Below are positions 32,856-42,442 of a DNA stretch of 64,000 nucleotides, piece after piece. Source of the stretch: Natrinema sp031626495 (lineage in GTDB: Archaea; Halobacteriota; Halobacteria; Halobacteriales; Natrialbaceae). Position 1 is the stretch's first letter; each line of letters starts with the position of its first letter. Both the position numbers and the translations under genes were made by a program. The stretch covers positions 62,001 through 126,000 of the forward strand of contig NZ_JAMQOJ010000005.1 in NCBI RefSeq assembly GCF_031626495.1. Direction: 5' to 3'. The notes under the pieces were generated by a model, which had not been told where the DNA came from, made no database searches, and saw only the letters and a list, made by a program, of their open reading frames with translations.

Positions 32856-35372
32856 TCAGTCGTCGACGAGCGATCGCTCCGCGTTCCCGACGATGAGGAG
32901 GGAGCCGACGACGACGGCGACGGTCGTCACCAGCGGGTTGACGATCCCGAGGACGGCGGCGGGAACGGCGATCGCGTTGTAGACGAACGCGAGCCCGACG
33001 TTCTGCCGGAGTCGGTCGCGGGCCGTCGTCGCCAGCGCGAACGCGCGCTCGACCGCGGCCAGATCGTCGTCGGCGATCGCGATGTCGGCCGCGTCGGCGG
33101 CGAGCGCGGTGCCGCTGCCCAGCGAGATGCCCAGATCGGCCGCGGCGAGGGCGGGCGCGTCGTTCGTCCCGTCGCCGACCATCGCGACCCGGTTCTCGGC
33201 TCGCATCCGCCCGACGGCCGCCGTCTTCGCATCGGGCGAGACGCCCGCGAAGACGTGATCGACGCCCGGATGCTCCGCGAAGATCTCGGAGGCGGCCCCC
33301 TCGTCGCCGGTCAGCACGACGACGTCGATCCCGTCGTCGTCCAGTGCCGCGATCGTCTCGTCCCATCCGTCGCGTGGGTCGTCGCCGACGATCACGAGCC
33401 CTTCGGCCTCGCCGTCACGGCCGACGACGACCGGGAGGCGACCGGCCTCGCGGGCGCGCTCGAGTCGCGCCTCGAGATCGCCGCCGAGCGCCCAGTCGCG
33501 CTCGCGGAAGAGGTCGGGGTGGCCGACCAGGACGGTCCGGCCGTCGACGGTCCCCTCGACGCCGGTCGCGTGGGTGTGGAAGTCCTCGACCGCCAGTTCG
33601 GCCGGCGCGGTGGAGCCGCCGTCCGCTCGAGTCGCCGGCCCCGATTCGTCACCGGGGTCGCGGTCGAACGCCTCGGCGATCGCTGCGGCGGCGGGGTGGG
33701 CCGCGCGCTGCTCCAGGGCGGCGGCGGCCTCGAGCAGGTCGGCGGGCGCGTCGGCCTCGCGGACGGACATCTCGCCGGTGGTGAGCGTGCCGGTCTTGTC
33801 GAAGACGACGACGTCGACCGCGCGCAGGCGCTCGAAAATCGTCTCGTCGAAGACGACGATCCCGCGCTCGAGGGCCGCCTGGAGGCTCGCGGCGACGGTG
33901 TACGGCGTCGCGAAGCCCAGCGCCCACGGGCTGGCGACCATGATCGCCATGCAGGCGGCCAGCGCGGTCGCCACCGGACTCGCACCGAGGAGGAACGAGC
34001 CCGCGCCGACGACGACCGCGGCGGCGAGGACGACCGGGACGAGGACCGCGGCGAACTCGTTGGCCCGCCGCGTGACGCCGTGGTCCGCGCTCTGGACGTT
34101 CCAGACGACCTGCGTGAGCCGTTCGATGCTGCTTGTCGTCCGCTCGCCGACGTCGACGACCGCCGCGTCGGTCGTGACGACCGAACCGCCGATCACCGCG
34201 TCGCCCGCGCGTTTCGTGACCGGCAGCGACTCGCCCGTGACGATGGCTTCGTCGACCGCGCACTCGCCCTCCGCGAGCGTCCCGTCGACGGGGATGCGCT
34301 CGCCCTCGCGGACGAGCACCCGATCGTCCGACTCGAGGTCGGCGACCGGGATCTCCGTCGTCGAGCCGTCCGACGCGTACAGCCGGGCCGTGTCGACCTG
34401 TGAAACGGTGAGGTCGGTCAGCCGGTCGGCCGCGCGGCGCTTGATCGTCGACTCGTAGTAGATCGCGCCCATCACGAGCGCGGCGACGACGATCGTCAGG
34501 TCGAAGTAGACGTCGGTCCCGCCGAGGGTGGAGACGATCGCGGCGTAGACGTAGGCGCTACAGACGGTCAGTGCCGCGAGCAGGTCCGTCGTCGGCCGTC
34601 GGAGCTTCAGACTGACGTACGCGCCCCGGAGCAGCGGACCACCGGTCAGATAGACGATGGCCCCCGTCAGCACGATGAACAGGGGGAGATACAGCGATCC
34701 GTCGAAGCCGGTGAACGCGCCCTCGAAGTGGGCGATCGCGCCCCAGTCGGTGAACGCGGTGAGGTACATCGGGTAGAACACCGCCACGAACGGCAACAGG
34801 AGGAAGGAGCCGAAGACGACGCCCACGATGTACCGCATCTCGAGCATGTCGTCCGCCCGGCGCTTTCGCAGCCCGGACATCTCGCGTGAGCGGCGCGTCC
34901 CGCCGCTCTCGTCGTCGGCGGTCGCGTCGTCCCGCAGGTAGGCCGTGTAGCCGACCGTGCTCAGCGCGTCCTCGAGGGCGGCCGGCGAGATCCGATCCGG
35001 GTCGTGATCGACGCGGACCGTCTCCGTGACGTAGCTCGCCTCGGCGTCGGTCACGCCGTCGCGGCCCTCGGCGACCGACTCGAGGAACGCCTCGCAGGTC
35101 GCCGAGTGCATGCCGTCGATCCGGAGGAACGTGCTGGTCGTCACGTCCGGCCCGTTCCGCTGGCCGTCGCTCCGGTGACCGGGCCCGCCGTCACCCGGGT
35201 CACCGGTAGCGGGCCCGCTATCGCCGTCGCTCGCGCCGTACTCGGCGGCGATGTCGCGGCAACCGGTCGAACAGAAGCCGACCGGTTCGGACTCGGCGGC
35301 GGGAGCCGACAGCGGCGTCCCGCACAGCCGGCAGCGCTCGCGCCGGTCGCTCTCCGCGCGTCGATCGCTCAC
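32856..35372 (-). CDS. Heavy-metal P1B-type ATPase, SPW variant
   Basis: 838 residues. Domains in order: a TRASH-like Cys motif (C14, C17, C34, C38), an HMA domain whose binding loop is DGMHSATCEA (first Cys replaced by Ser90), eight or so membrane helices, and an actuator TGESLPVTKRAGDAVIGG. The transmembrane metal site is S481-P482-W483 (SPWALGFATPY) instead of CPC. The phosphorylation motif is FDKTGTLT and the hinge is MVGDGTNDAPALA. It is otherwise a complete, active-looking pump. The substitutions point away from the standard Cu+ site; haloarchaeal relatives of this kind are usually labelled copper ATPases. A Mg-type ion or a changed coordination is possible. Confidence 0.9.
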   Translation of the reverse strand: MSDRRAESDRRERCRLCGTPLSAPAAESEPVGFCSTGCRDIAAEYGASDGDSGPATGDPGDGGPGHRSDGQRNGPDVTTSTFLRIDGMHSATCEAFLESVAEGRDGVTDAEASYVTETVRVDHDPDRISPAALEDALSTVGYTAYLRDDATADDESGGTRRSREMSGLRKRRADDMLEMRYIVGVVFGSFLLLPFVAVFYPMYLTAFTDWGAIAHFEGAFTGFDGSLYLPLFIVLTGAIVYLTGGPLLRGAYVSLKLRRPTTDLLAALTVCSAYVYAAIVSTLGGTDVYFDLTIVVAALVMGAIYYESTIKRRAADRLTDLTVSQVDTARLYASDGSTTEIPVADLESDDRVLVREGERIPVDGTLAEGECAVDEAIVTGESLPVTKRAGDAVIGGSVVTTDAAVVDVGERTTSSIERLTQVVWNVQSADHGVTRRANEFAAVLVPVVLAAAVVVGAGSFLLGASPVATALAACMAIMVASPWALGFATPYTVAASLQAALERGIVVFDETIFERLRAVDVVVFDKTGTLTTGEMSVREADAPADLLEAAAALEQRAAHPAAAAIAEAFDRDPGDESGPATRADGGSTAPAELAVEDFHTHATGVEGTVDGRTVLVGHPDLFRERDWALGGDLEARLERAREAGRLPVVVGRDGEAEGLVIVGDDPRDGWDETIAALDDDGIDVVVLTGDEGAASEIFAEHPGVDHVFAGVSPDAKTAAVGRMRAENRVAMVGDGTNDAPALAAADLGISLGSGTALAADAADIAIADDDLAAVERAFALATTARDRLRQNVGLAFVYNAIAVPAAVLGIVNPLVTTVAVVVGSLLIVGNAERSLVDD

Positions 35373-35480
35373 AGTCGTCGCTCCGGGTTCGACGGCAATA
35401 ACAGTGACCGATCCGGTCGCCCGCCGGGTGCTGCGTCGGCCCGCCCCGTCACTTCGTGTCCAGATCGAACCGCGAGCGCG

Positions 35481-36608
35481 TCACGTCGTATCTAGATCGA
35501 GCCGCGAGAACGACCACGCGTCGATCGAACTCGACTCGAGGCCGAGGCCGTCGCCGAGGTCGCGCGCGAGGAGCGTCCGCGCGGTCGGCTGCAGGAGCGC
35601 CGACAGCGGCAAGCGCGTATCGGGGTAGAAGCGGAAGCGCAGCGGAGCCGGCAGCGTCTCCCCGAACGCCTCCGCGTAGCCGCGGTCCGCGTGGTCGTCG
35701 AGCGCCGCCACGAGCAGGCGCTCGAGGCCCGCCACGTCCTCGAGCGTGCGCGGAAGCGTCTCGACGATCCGCGTGTACTCGTCGGTGCTCGAGGTGACGA
35801 GCGCGGCGACGGGCTCGCCGTCCCGTCGGGCGACGTAGGCCGCGTACGTCCGGGCGGGGTTGGCGAACCGCCAGCGGTAGAATGACGCGGTGCGGTTCGT
35901 GTGGATTTCGTCGGGGACCGAGCGGCGGTAGACCGTCTCGAGGGTTTCGGCCGGCGGCGTCTCGTAGCGCTCGATCTCGAGGGCGCCGTCGGAGCCGACG
36001 AGCAGCCGGTCGCCGGCCCGGTGGGAGGTCGCGATCGCGCCCTCGAGGGCGTCCGCGAGCGCGGCGATTCGCCGGCCGTCGGCCGCTCGCGGATCGGTGG
36101 CGGGCGAAGACGAATCGTCGTCGGTCCGGTCCTCGAGGACGCCGACGGGGTTTTGCGGGCGGTAGTAGGCCGGCACCGTCCCGATCTCCTGCCAGCCGTG
36201 CGCGAGGTTGCCGGGTTTCGAGTTCTCGTTGGGGAAGTTGAAGAAGAACGACGGCGGGCCGTCGGCGTAGCGGTCGATGGCGTGCTCGTTCATGCGACCG
36301 AACAGCCCCTGTTCACGATGGTCGGCGTGAACCATCGTATCGCAGGGCTGGAACGCGGTCCGAACGGCCCCGCCGATCCGCATCTCCTGGGCGAAAAACG
36401 ATCGGAACCCGATCGGTTCGCCGTCGACGGTCGCGACGACGATCGGAACGTGATCGGCGTACGGGTTCTCGCGGAACTTCCAGCGGAACCAGTCGCGGCT
36501 TCTCTCGTGGCCGAACACAGTCTCGTACAGCGACAGGAACGCCGCTTGGTCGGCGGGTTCGAACCCGCGGACGGCGTATCGCGTCGCCGTTCGTTGTGTT
36601 GTGTTCAT
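35481..36608 (-). CDS. GNAT-family acetyltransferase-like protein
   Basis: 375 residues. The N-terminal GNAT half reads YAVRGFEPADQAAFLSLYETVFG, then WFRWKFRENPYADHVPIVVATVDGEPIGFRSFF. The acetyl-CoA loop region is MVHADHREQGLFGRMNEHAID (R/Q-x-x-G-x-G/A-like, with QGLFGRM). A second, weaker GNAT-like half contains FYRWRFANPARTYAAYVARRDGEPVAALVTS. This tandem arrangement is common in haloarchaea. The substrate is unknown. ATG 36608 is preferred; the longer frame requires a TTG start. Confidence 0.8.
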   Translation of the reverse strand: MNTTQRTATRYAVRGFEPADQAAFLSLYETVFGHERSRDWFRWKFRENPYADHVPIVVATVDGEPIGFRSFFAQEMRIGGAVRTAFQPCDTMVHADHREQGLFGRMNEHAIDRYADGPPSFFFNFPNENSKPGNLAHGWQEIGTVPAYYRPQNPVGVLEDRTDDDSSSPATDPRAADGRRIAALADALEGAIATSHRAGDRLLVGSDGALEIERYETPPAETLETVYRRSVPDEIHTNRTASFYRWRFANPARTYAAYVARRDGEPVAALVTSSTDEYTRIVETLPRTLEDVAGLERLLVAALDDHADRGYAEAFGETLPAPLRFRFYPDTRLPLSALLQPTARTLLARDLGDGLGLESSSIDAWSFSRLDLDTT

Positions 36609-36895
36609 GATCAAGGCCGTTTCACGGCCAGCTGCAGGGAAATCTCGAACGCCTTCCCGTGCTGTCGTGACGGGTAAACGTTCGGCCGAGGTCGGAATAC
36701 CAGTTGGGCCTTAATACGCCGATTTCGATAGTTTCGTAGACTATTTCCGGAATCCGACTGTCAACTACTCGTATTTACAGTGCCGGGCACGGAGCGGATC
36801 GACGGGACGTTCGGCGGCACCAGAAGTCGAGAAGAACGCTCGTAGGCGATTCGAGAACCGACTTCCCCGGCGGAACCGGTCACGGTGTGATTGGT

Positions 36896-38191
36896 TCAGC
36901 GCCGCTCGAGGACCGTCCCGTCTTCACCGACCGCAACCGCCCGATCGCCACCGGACTCGACCGAAACGGCCAACAACGCCTCCGACGCGCCGGCGTCCGC
37001 CCGATTCCACTCCGCCGCGTCGGTCCGCTCGTAAATCGCTCCGTCGGCGCTACAGGCGAGCGTCTCTCCCTCCCGACGGGCTAGCCCGCAGATCGCTTCC
37101 TCGCCGACCCGCTCCGGCGTCCACGTCCCGCCGCCGTAGCGGTGAACGACGCCATCGTCAGCGCTCACCAGGCAGTCCTCGTGGCCGAGCGTTGCGACGG
37201 CCTCGAGCGTGCCGTCCGCACCGACCGGCCCGACGCTCGAAAAGGAGCCGCCGCCGTCGGTCGTCTCGAAGACGCCGTCGTTCGTGTCACAGCAGTAGCC
37301 GACCGGGGAATCGGCGAGGTCGATGCCGCTCAGGCTCGAGCCGCCGCCGGGCGCCATCGGCTCGTCCCACGAGGGCTCGCCGTCGCGATAGCGTCCGCGA
37401 CAGACCGCGCCGGAGCCGTTGATCAGCAGCACCGTCTCGTCGCCCGCTGCGCCGCCGACGGCGATCCCCAGCCAGTTGTCGGTGATTCCGGCCGGTGCCG
37501 TGTAATCGGTGTGCCGGCCGCTATCCGTCTCGAGTCGCGCCACTGCGCCGCCGTCGCCCGCGAGCCAGACGGCGTCGCCGTCGGCCGTCGCCTCGACCCC
37601 GCAGAGGTCGGCCCCCGAAGCTGCCGGGCCGTCCTCGAGGACGACCGCCCAGTCCCGATCGTCGCCGCTCGCGTCGCCTCGGGTGTCGGCGACGGTCACG
37701 CCGCCGTCACCGACCGCGTAGGCCGCACCCCCGTCGGTGACGGTAACGTCGCGAAGCGTCGCCTCGGTCGGAACGGCGGCGACGTTCCAGCCGGGGGATC
37801 GGTCGGCCCGCGATTCGGTATCCGCGCTGCCGGCCGACGCACCGGCCGGCATGCCCTCGTCAGTCGTCGCGGACGGCTTCCGGTCGGCCGGCGTCGACTC
37901 GAGTCCGCGATCGTCGGCCGTCGTGTCCGCCCCTCGGTCGGGTGGAGTCGCGCCGTCGTTGCTGTCGTCCGGAGCGACGCCCTCGGTGTCGTCCAGCGGC
38001 CGCTGGACGTATAGCACGATCGGGGGCACGACGTACGCGGCCAGTGCAAGGGCGACGAACCAGCGATTGACGAACGTCAGCGTCCCAAACGCGGTCAGGA
38101 GGGCCGTCGCGACCGCGTGGACCCACGTCTTCGTGTACCGGCGAAAGAAGGGGACGAACCCGTCGGCGGACCGCGCGTCGTGAGTAGCCAT
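36896..38191 (-). CDS. Membrane-anchored beta-propeller protein
   Basis: 431 residues. An N-terminal pair of hydrophobic helices (HAVATALLTAFGTLTF and WFVALALAAYVVPPIVLYV) is followed by a Thr/Asp/Ser-rich linker (70-130). Repeated 40-50-residue blades come next: LRDVTVTDGGAAYAVGDGGVTV, LCGVEATADGDAVWLAGDGGAVARL, LSGIDLADSPVGYCCDTNDGVFETTDGGGSF, AVATLGHEDCLVSADDGVVHRY and LLAVSVESGGDRAVAVGEDGTVLER. The repeats resemble YCF48/BNR-type photosystem-assembly or sialidase propellers. It presumably faces outward and binds a partner. The A+T-rich 36609-36895 gap upstream of the neighbouring gene holds no open frame. Confidence 0.75.
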   Translation of the reverse strand: MATHDARSADGFVPFFRRYTKTWVHAVATALLTAFGTLTFVNRWFVALALAAYVVPPIVLYVQRPLDDTEGVAPDDSNDGATPPDRGADTTADDRGLESTPADRKPSATTDEGMPAGASAGSADTESRADRSPGWNVAAVPTEATLRDVTVTDGGAAYAVGDGGVTVADTRGDASGDDRDWAVVLEDGPAASGADLCGVEATADGDAVWLAGDGGAVARLETDSGRHTDYTAPAGITDNWLGIAVGGAAGDETVLLINGSGAVCRGRYRDGEPSWDEPMAPGGGSSLSGIDLADSPVGYCCDTNDGVFETTDGGGSFSSVGPVGADGTLEAVATLGHEDCLVSADDGVVHRYGGGTWTPERVGEEAICGLARREGETLACSADGAIYERTDAAEWNRADAGASEALLAVSVESGGDRAVAVGEDGTVLERR

Positions 38192-38392
38192 CGGTCGAGC
38201 GAAGCGCCTTGGGTCACCCTATCCGACTGGCGAGCAAAAGGGTGTTGCAGGCATCCGGTCGGCGGAATCGGCGGTCGGATGGCCTCGAGTCGGAACCCGC
38301 GGTGTTCGTCGATCAGAACGGGCTGCGTCCGATCGGCGATCCGCCCTGTTGGCGGAGCGAACGCCGGAGAGAGCGGTCGGGCTGCGGTCACG

Positions 38393-38689
38393 CTATCGGC
38401 GTCGAGGAACCGTCTCGAGCGAGAGGCTGAGGACGCCGTTGTTGTAGACCGCCTCGCGGTCGTCACCGAACTCGAGATCGCGGGGAAGCGGCGTGACCGT
38501 CCGCTCGGCCACGTCGTCGCCGCGGGCGACCGCGATCCGGATACGTCTCGAGCCGGCTTCGACCGTCAGATCGTCGACGGTCGCGGGGGCGACGTCGACG
38601 GTGACGCGCAGCCGATGCGTCGGCCCGTCGTAGACGACCTGCGTCGGATACGGAAACGACGCCGTTTCGGGGGGCGAGGTGGAGGACAC
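38393..38689 (-). CDS. Hsp20/alpha-crystallin-like protein
   Basis: 98 residues from a GTG at 38689. A single alpha-crystallin-type beta-sandwich is suggested by HRLRVTVDVAPATVDDLTVEAGSRRIRIAVARGDDV, followed by VTPLPRDLEFGDDREAVYNNGVLSLSLETV. The last part contains the N/A-x-x-x-N-G-V-L signature of small heat-shock proteins. No flexible N-terminal arm is present, so it may be a short haloarchaeal paralogue with holdase-like or unrelated function. The longer open frame to 38887 has no alpha-crystallin-like content. Confidence 0.75.
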   Translation of the reverse strand: MSSTSPPETASFPYPTQVVYDGPTHRLRVTVDVAPATVDDLTVEAGSRRIRIAVARGDDVAERTVTPLPRDLEFGDDREAVYNNGVLSLSLETVPRRR

Positions 38690-38909
38690 GGGGGGTAGTC
38701 TCGACCGCGGTTGGAAACCCCTCTGGCTGGACAGTTGTACGGTTGATATGCTCCCACAGACCGCATCGCCGTTCGATCGACGCAGTCTCCGAAAACCGGC
38801 GCCGTCCGTTCCGCCCGCCGCGTCGGACCGAACGACACCCCCGTATCGATCGGCGGAACATCCCGCACTGGGCCGGACGAACGCCACGCCGGCGAACGTG
38901 TTGGAACAA

Positions 38910-38918
38910 TAATATTAT
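38910..38918 (+). promoter_or_regulatory. TATA box for the 38944 gene
   Basis: TAATATTAT lies about 26-34 bases upstream of the ATG at 38944, the expected distance for a haloarchaeal TATA element of a leaderless transcript. It stands out against the surrounding GC-rich sequence. Confidence 0.55.
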
Positions 38919-38943
38919 GTGAGAGCAGTGTTGTTACCGAAAT

Positions 38944-39687
38944 ATGACGCATAAACTCAACATCGGACGTGTCCTCAGATATGGGTTCGATCGAGTGACG
39001 ACCCGCGGCGGAGCGATGCTCCTCGGCGCGTACGTCCTCTTTCAGCTCGCAAATCAGGTCGGGTTCCAGTCACTGGTCTTCGGACTGCTCGCTGAAACGG
39101 TCTCCGAGGACCAACTCTCACAGGGATATCCACTCGCCGTCGATATGCCAACCACCGTCAGCGCCGGGCTGATCGTCCTCCTCATGATTGCAGGGCTCGC
39201 GCTCGGTGTCGTGACGATGCGAGCGATCTACGCAGATATCGACAGTCTCCCGACGGCCGACCACACGCGGCGACTCGGCCGAACCGTCGGCGTGGCATTC
39301 GTCGTTATGGTCATCACCACGCTGGCGGTGATGATCGCGATGCCGTTTTTCCTCCTGCCTGGTATCTACGTCGGAATCAGCCTGATGTTCGCTTACATCG
39401 TCGTCGCTATCGAGGACGCCGGCGTCGTCGAGTCGCTCGAGCGGAGCTGGGAACTCGCATCCGGAAACCGGCTCGAACTGTTCGGTCTCGGATTCGTACT
39501 CGTCGTCGTAGGCGGTATGACAGGCGCACTCGTCGCCATCGTCGGGCTGTTCGTTCCCGTCGTCAGCATCCTCGGACTTCCGATCGCGATCGGCGTCTTG
39601 AGCGTCTACAGCGTCGCCGTACAGGTCGGTGCGTACCGACAGCTCGCAGGCGAAAGCGAGACGACCAGTTCGGCAGCGAGTTGGTGA
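38944..39687 (+). CDS. DUF7847-type multi-pass membrane protein
   Basis: 247 residues, about six hydrophobic helices: a first at GGAMLLGAYVLFQLANQV, then SAGLIVLLMIAGLALGVVTM, VGVAFVVMVITTLAVMIAMPFFLLPGIYVGISLMFAYIVVAI, LFGLGFVLVVVGGMTGALVAIVGL and LGLPIAIGVLSVYSVAVQV. A conserved cytoplasmic turn EDAGVVESLERSWELASGNRLELF links helices. This loop is the signature I associate with the haloarchaeal DUF7847/YciC-like family of unknown function. A TATA box lies just upstream. Confidence 0.75.
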   Translation: MTHKLNIGRVLRYGFDRVTTRGGAMLLGAYVLFQLANQVGFQSLVFGLLAETVSEDQLSQGYPLAVDMPTTVSAGLIVLLMIAGLALGVVTMRAIYADIDSLPTADHTRRLGRTVGVAFVVMVITTLAVMIAMPFFLLPGIYVGISLMFAYIVVAIEDAGVVESLERSWELASGNRLELFGLGFVLVVVGGMTGALVAIVGLFVPVVSILGLPIAIGVLSVYSVAVQVGAYRQLAGESETTSSAASW

Positions 39688-39741
39688 CGAGGGACACGAC
39701 CGAACGGACGCTAACTCGAGACCAGACCGATCCGACCGGCC

Positions 39742-41313
39742 TCAGAGATAGCCGAGATCCGCCAGCCGCTCTTTCGTCCCCTCGCGCATCGATACCTCTC
39801 CCGTCTCCTCGGCCGCCGCAAGCGGTTCGAAGTGTTCCTCGAGCCGCCGTCGGAGCGCCCGTGCTTTTTCGGGCTGGTCGTCGCTGATGTCATCGCGTTC
39901 GAACGGATCGGTCGAGATGCGGTGGAGGCGCTCGAAGCCGTCGTCGCCGCGGACGTACTTGTACTCGTCAGTCCGGACCGCTCGCAGTCGTCGGTCGAAC
40001 TCGCGGACGCGGTCCGGAATCTCGCCGAAGCGAGCCTCGAGACGGTCGATCGATGGCTGCGGAGCGACGTACTCGGCGAAGACCGCGTCGCGGGACCCGG
40101 TGTCCGAGTCGGGATGGAACGACCGACTCGACCACTGCTCGCGGAGTTCGGGATCGTCGACCCCGACGGTCTCGAGCAGCGTGGCGGGAAGGTCGAGTAA
40201 CTGGACGAAGTCATCGCGACGGCCGCCATCAGTGAACGCGCCACCGTGACAGACCAGTGGAACGTGGAGCAGCGTGTCGTAGAGGTTGTACTGGTGGCCG
40301 AAGAAGCCGTGTTCACCGATGTGCTCGCCGTGGTCGCCACAGACGGCGAACAGGGTGTCCTCCCACTCGCCGGCGGCCTCGAGGGCGGCCCGGAGCTGAC
40401 CGAGCTGCTGATCGACGTAGGCGAGCTCGGCCCGGTAGAGCCCGCGGAGCAGGGCGAACTCGTGATCGGAGATCGCGTACTCCTCGCAGTCGTAGGCGCG
40501 GGGGTCCTGTCTGATCGCGGTGGCCTCTTCGTAACTGGCTCCGTCGGGGAGGAACCGCTCGGCGTGCTCCCGCGGGGGATCGTACCGGACGTGGGGTTCG
40601 ATGAAGTTACAGAACAGGAAGAACGGGCGGTCGTCGTCGCGGTCGGCGAGCCAGTCGGCGACCCAGTCCGTCGATCGATCGGCCCCATCGTCGCCGGCCG
40701 GCTGCAAGAACTCGCTGTAAAGGATGTTGGCCGCGTTGACGACGGGATTGCCGTCGAAAAGCCGGTTCCGGGTCGCCGCGACTTTCTCGCGGAAGTCCTC
40801 GCCGCGCACGACCGCACCCATGTCGGCGTCGGACTGGATGTACTGCCAGCCCTTGCGGAGGTCGTCGAACCCCCGGTCGAAGCCGAACTCCTCGGTGATC
40901 CAGGTGTTGTTCGAGACGCCGATCGTCCGGAAGCCGGCGTCGTCGAACGCCTCCGGGAGGGTTCGGAGAGCGTCGTCAAGATACGTGTGATCACCGTGCG
41001 TGCCGTGGTGAGAGGGGTAGGTACCGGTGAAAAAAGACGCGTGGGAGGGAAGCGTCCAGGGGGCGGGGGCGAACGCGTTCTCGAACGCGGTCCCTTCGTC
41101 TGCGAGTCGCGTCAGGGATGGCGTTGGATCCGTATTTTTGGCGTCGGGGTCGGAGGCGGTTGCCGCATCAATACCGTCCGCGTCGACCACCTGCCGATTC
41201 GCGGAAGCCGTCTGCGTTCCAATACTCTTCGCCCGGGCCGTATCGAGAACGACGAGAACGACGTTCCGCACAGTACTATGTGACTCGTCGTCACGTCCGT
41301 TGGACTCCGACAT
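39742..41313 (-). CDS. Sulfatase-family hydrolase
   Basis: 523 residues. The alkaline-phosphatase-superfamily fold is indicated by RNVVLVVLDTARAKSIG near the start and APAPWTLPSHASFFTGTYPSHHGTHGD, the sulfatase signature. In this signature the catalytic Cys/Ser that becomes formylglycine is the Thr/Pro-Ser context (WTLPSHAS), as in many archaeal sulfatase-like proteins. Later metal-site motifs are FAVCGDHGEHIGEHG and GHQYNLYDTLLHVPL. It may cleave sulfate or phosphate esters from surface glycans. No signal peptide is present. ATG 41313 (MSESNGRDDESHST) is more plausible than the upstream ATG at 41334. Confidence 0.85.
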   Translation of the reverse strand: MSESNGRDDESHSTVRNVVLVVLDTARAKSIGTQTASANRQVVDADGIDAATASDPDAKNTDPTPSLTRLADEGTAFENAFAPAPWTLPSHASFFTGTYPSHHGTHGDHTYLDDALRTLPEAFDDAGFRTIGVSNNTWITEEFGFDRGFDDLRKGWQYIQSDADMGAVVRGEDFREKVAATRNRLFDGNPVVNAANILYSEFLQPAGDDGADRSTDWVADWLADRDDDRPFFLFCNFIEPHVRYDPPREHAERFLPDGASYEEATAIRQDPRAYDCEEYAISDHEFALLRGLYRAELAYVDQQLGQLRAALEAAGEWEDTLFAVCGDHGEHIGEHGFFGHQYNLYDTLLHVPLVCHGGAFTDGGRRDDFVQLLDLPATLLETVGVDDPELREQWSSRSFHPDSDTGSRDAVFAEYVAPQPSIDRLEARFGEIPDRVREFDRRLRAVRTDEYKYVRGDDGFERLHRISTDPFERDDISDDQPEKARALRRRLEEHFEPLAAAEETGEVSMREGTKERLADLGYL

Positions 41314-41606
41314 GATACGGTACTTCCACGCCACGCGGGGAAGGTCACAAGCCCGGAGTATGCAGGCCCGTAATCGGTGATACCGGCCGCTCCTCGGGCG
41401 AACGCGTCCGTTCGCAGGGCCTCGGTCGCCGTCGACGGTTTCGACGACGGGCGCGTCCGCAAACGATGTGTTCAGTTGCCGGTCGAATCTTCATCCGACG
41501 GGACCGCATACGTCCCATGAGCGACGCTGGAGTCCGCCGTGCCGTCCCCGCGGACCGATCCCGTTCGACGGCGGGACCGCCAGCGCTGTCGCTCGGAGGC
41601 GTTTCG

Positions 41607-42404
41607 ATGACCGAGCACCACGATCACGACGCAGCGACGGACGAGTCGATGGACGAATTTCCCGGGCTCGAGCGGCGCGAGGAGCCCGCGGCACCGATCG
41701 AGAGCGCCACCGCGGCGGCGGCCGAGGCACACGACCGCGGGACGCTGCCGCTGGTCGGCGGCGGGATCCTGCTCGCGGCCGCGATCCGCTCGCTGGCCGC
41801 GAACCGATCCCGAGCGATCCCGCTCGGCATCGCCGGCACCGGGCTGGTCGGCGTCGGCCTCCGGAAGCGGCGTGCGAGCCGCCAGAAGCAAGAAAGCGGC
41901 CCGCCGACGGTCGAAGGTGGAAGTGAGGGCAAGGAGACCTCGGACGAGGCGAGCGCCGCCGCCGAGCGCGCCGACGCCGGCCGCGTCTCCGAGATCGAAC
42001 CCGACGGCGAGATCGCCGAGGAGCCCGAGATCGGCGAGAGCGAACCGGAGGGTTCCGAGATCGAGTTTACCGACGAGCACGACAGCAGCGAGCCCCGCTC
42101 GAGCCCGAACCTCGGGAGCGAAGCCGAGGAGGATCCGCGGCGCGAGACGGAGGCCGACGGGGTCACGGTCGACGTCTCCGATCCGGCGATGGCCGACGAG
42201 GAGAGCGAGGCGACGGGGCCCGACCCCGAGCAGGCCCAGCCGACCCAGACCGCGGACACCGAGCCCGAGGAGAGCCCCGCCGAGGACGCCTCGCACATGA
42301 AGGTCGATCCGCCGGACGGGGACGACGAGACGGAGTCGACGGACGGCGAAGAAACCGTCGCAGACGACGGGAACGCCGACGAAGGAGACGAGGACGATCA
42401 GTGA
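41607..42404 (+). CDS. Acidic protein with two short hydrophobic segments
   Basis: 265 residues from the ATG at 41607, supported by GGAGG at 41596-41600. After an acidic His-rich N-terminus (MTEHHDHDAATDESMDEF) come LPLVGGGILLAAAIRSLA and AIPLGIAGTGLVGVGL, a helical hairpin with GlySer/Ala repeats. The remaining 165 residues are an almost uninterrupted Glu/Asp/Ser/Pro low-complexity tail. I do not recognise a family. The tail is likely disordered in the cytoplasm or outside; it could be an electrostatic adaptor. A longer start at 41517 lacks an RBS. Confidence 0.65.
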   Translation: MTEHHDHDAATDESMDEFPGLERREEPAAPIESATAAAAEAHDRGTLPLVGGGILLAAAIRSLAANRSRAIPLGIAGTGLVGVGLRKRRASRQKQESGPPTVEGGSEGKETSDEASAAAERADAGRVSEIEPDGEIAEEPEIGESEPEGSEIEFTDEHDSSEPRSSPNLGSEAEEDPRRETEADGVTVDVSDPAMADEESEATGPDPEQAQPTQTADTEPEESPAEDASHMKVDPPDGDDETESTDGEETVADDGNADEGDEDDQ

Positions 42405-42442
42405 GGCAGCGTCTCGAGTGACGCTCGAGCGAACGCGAGAGG

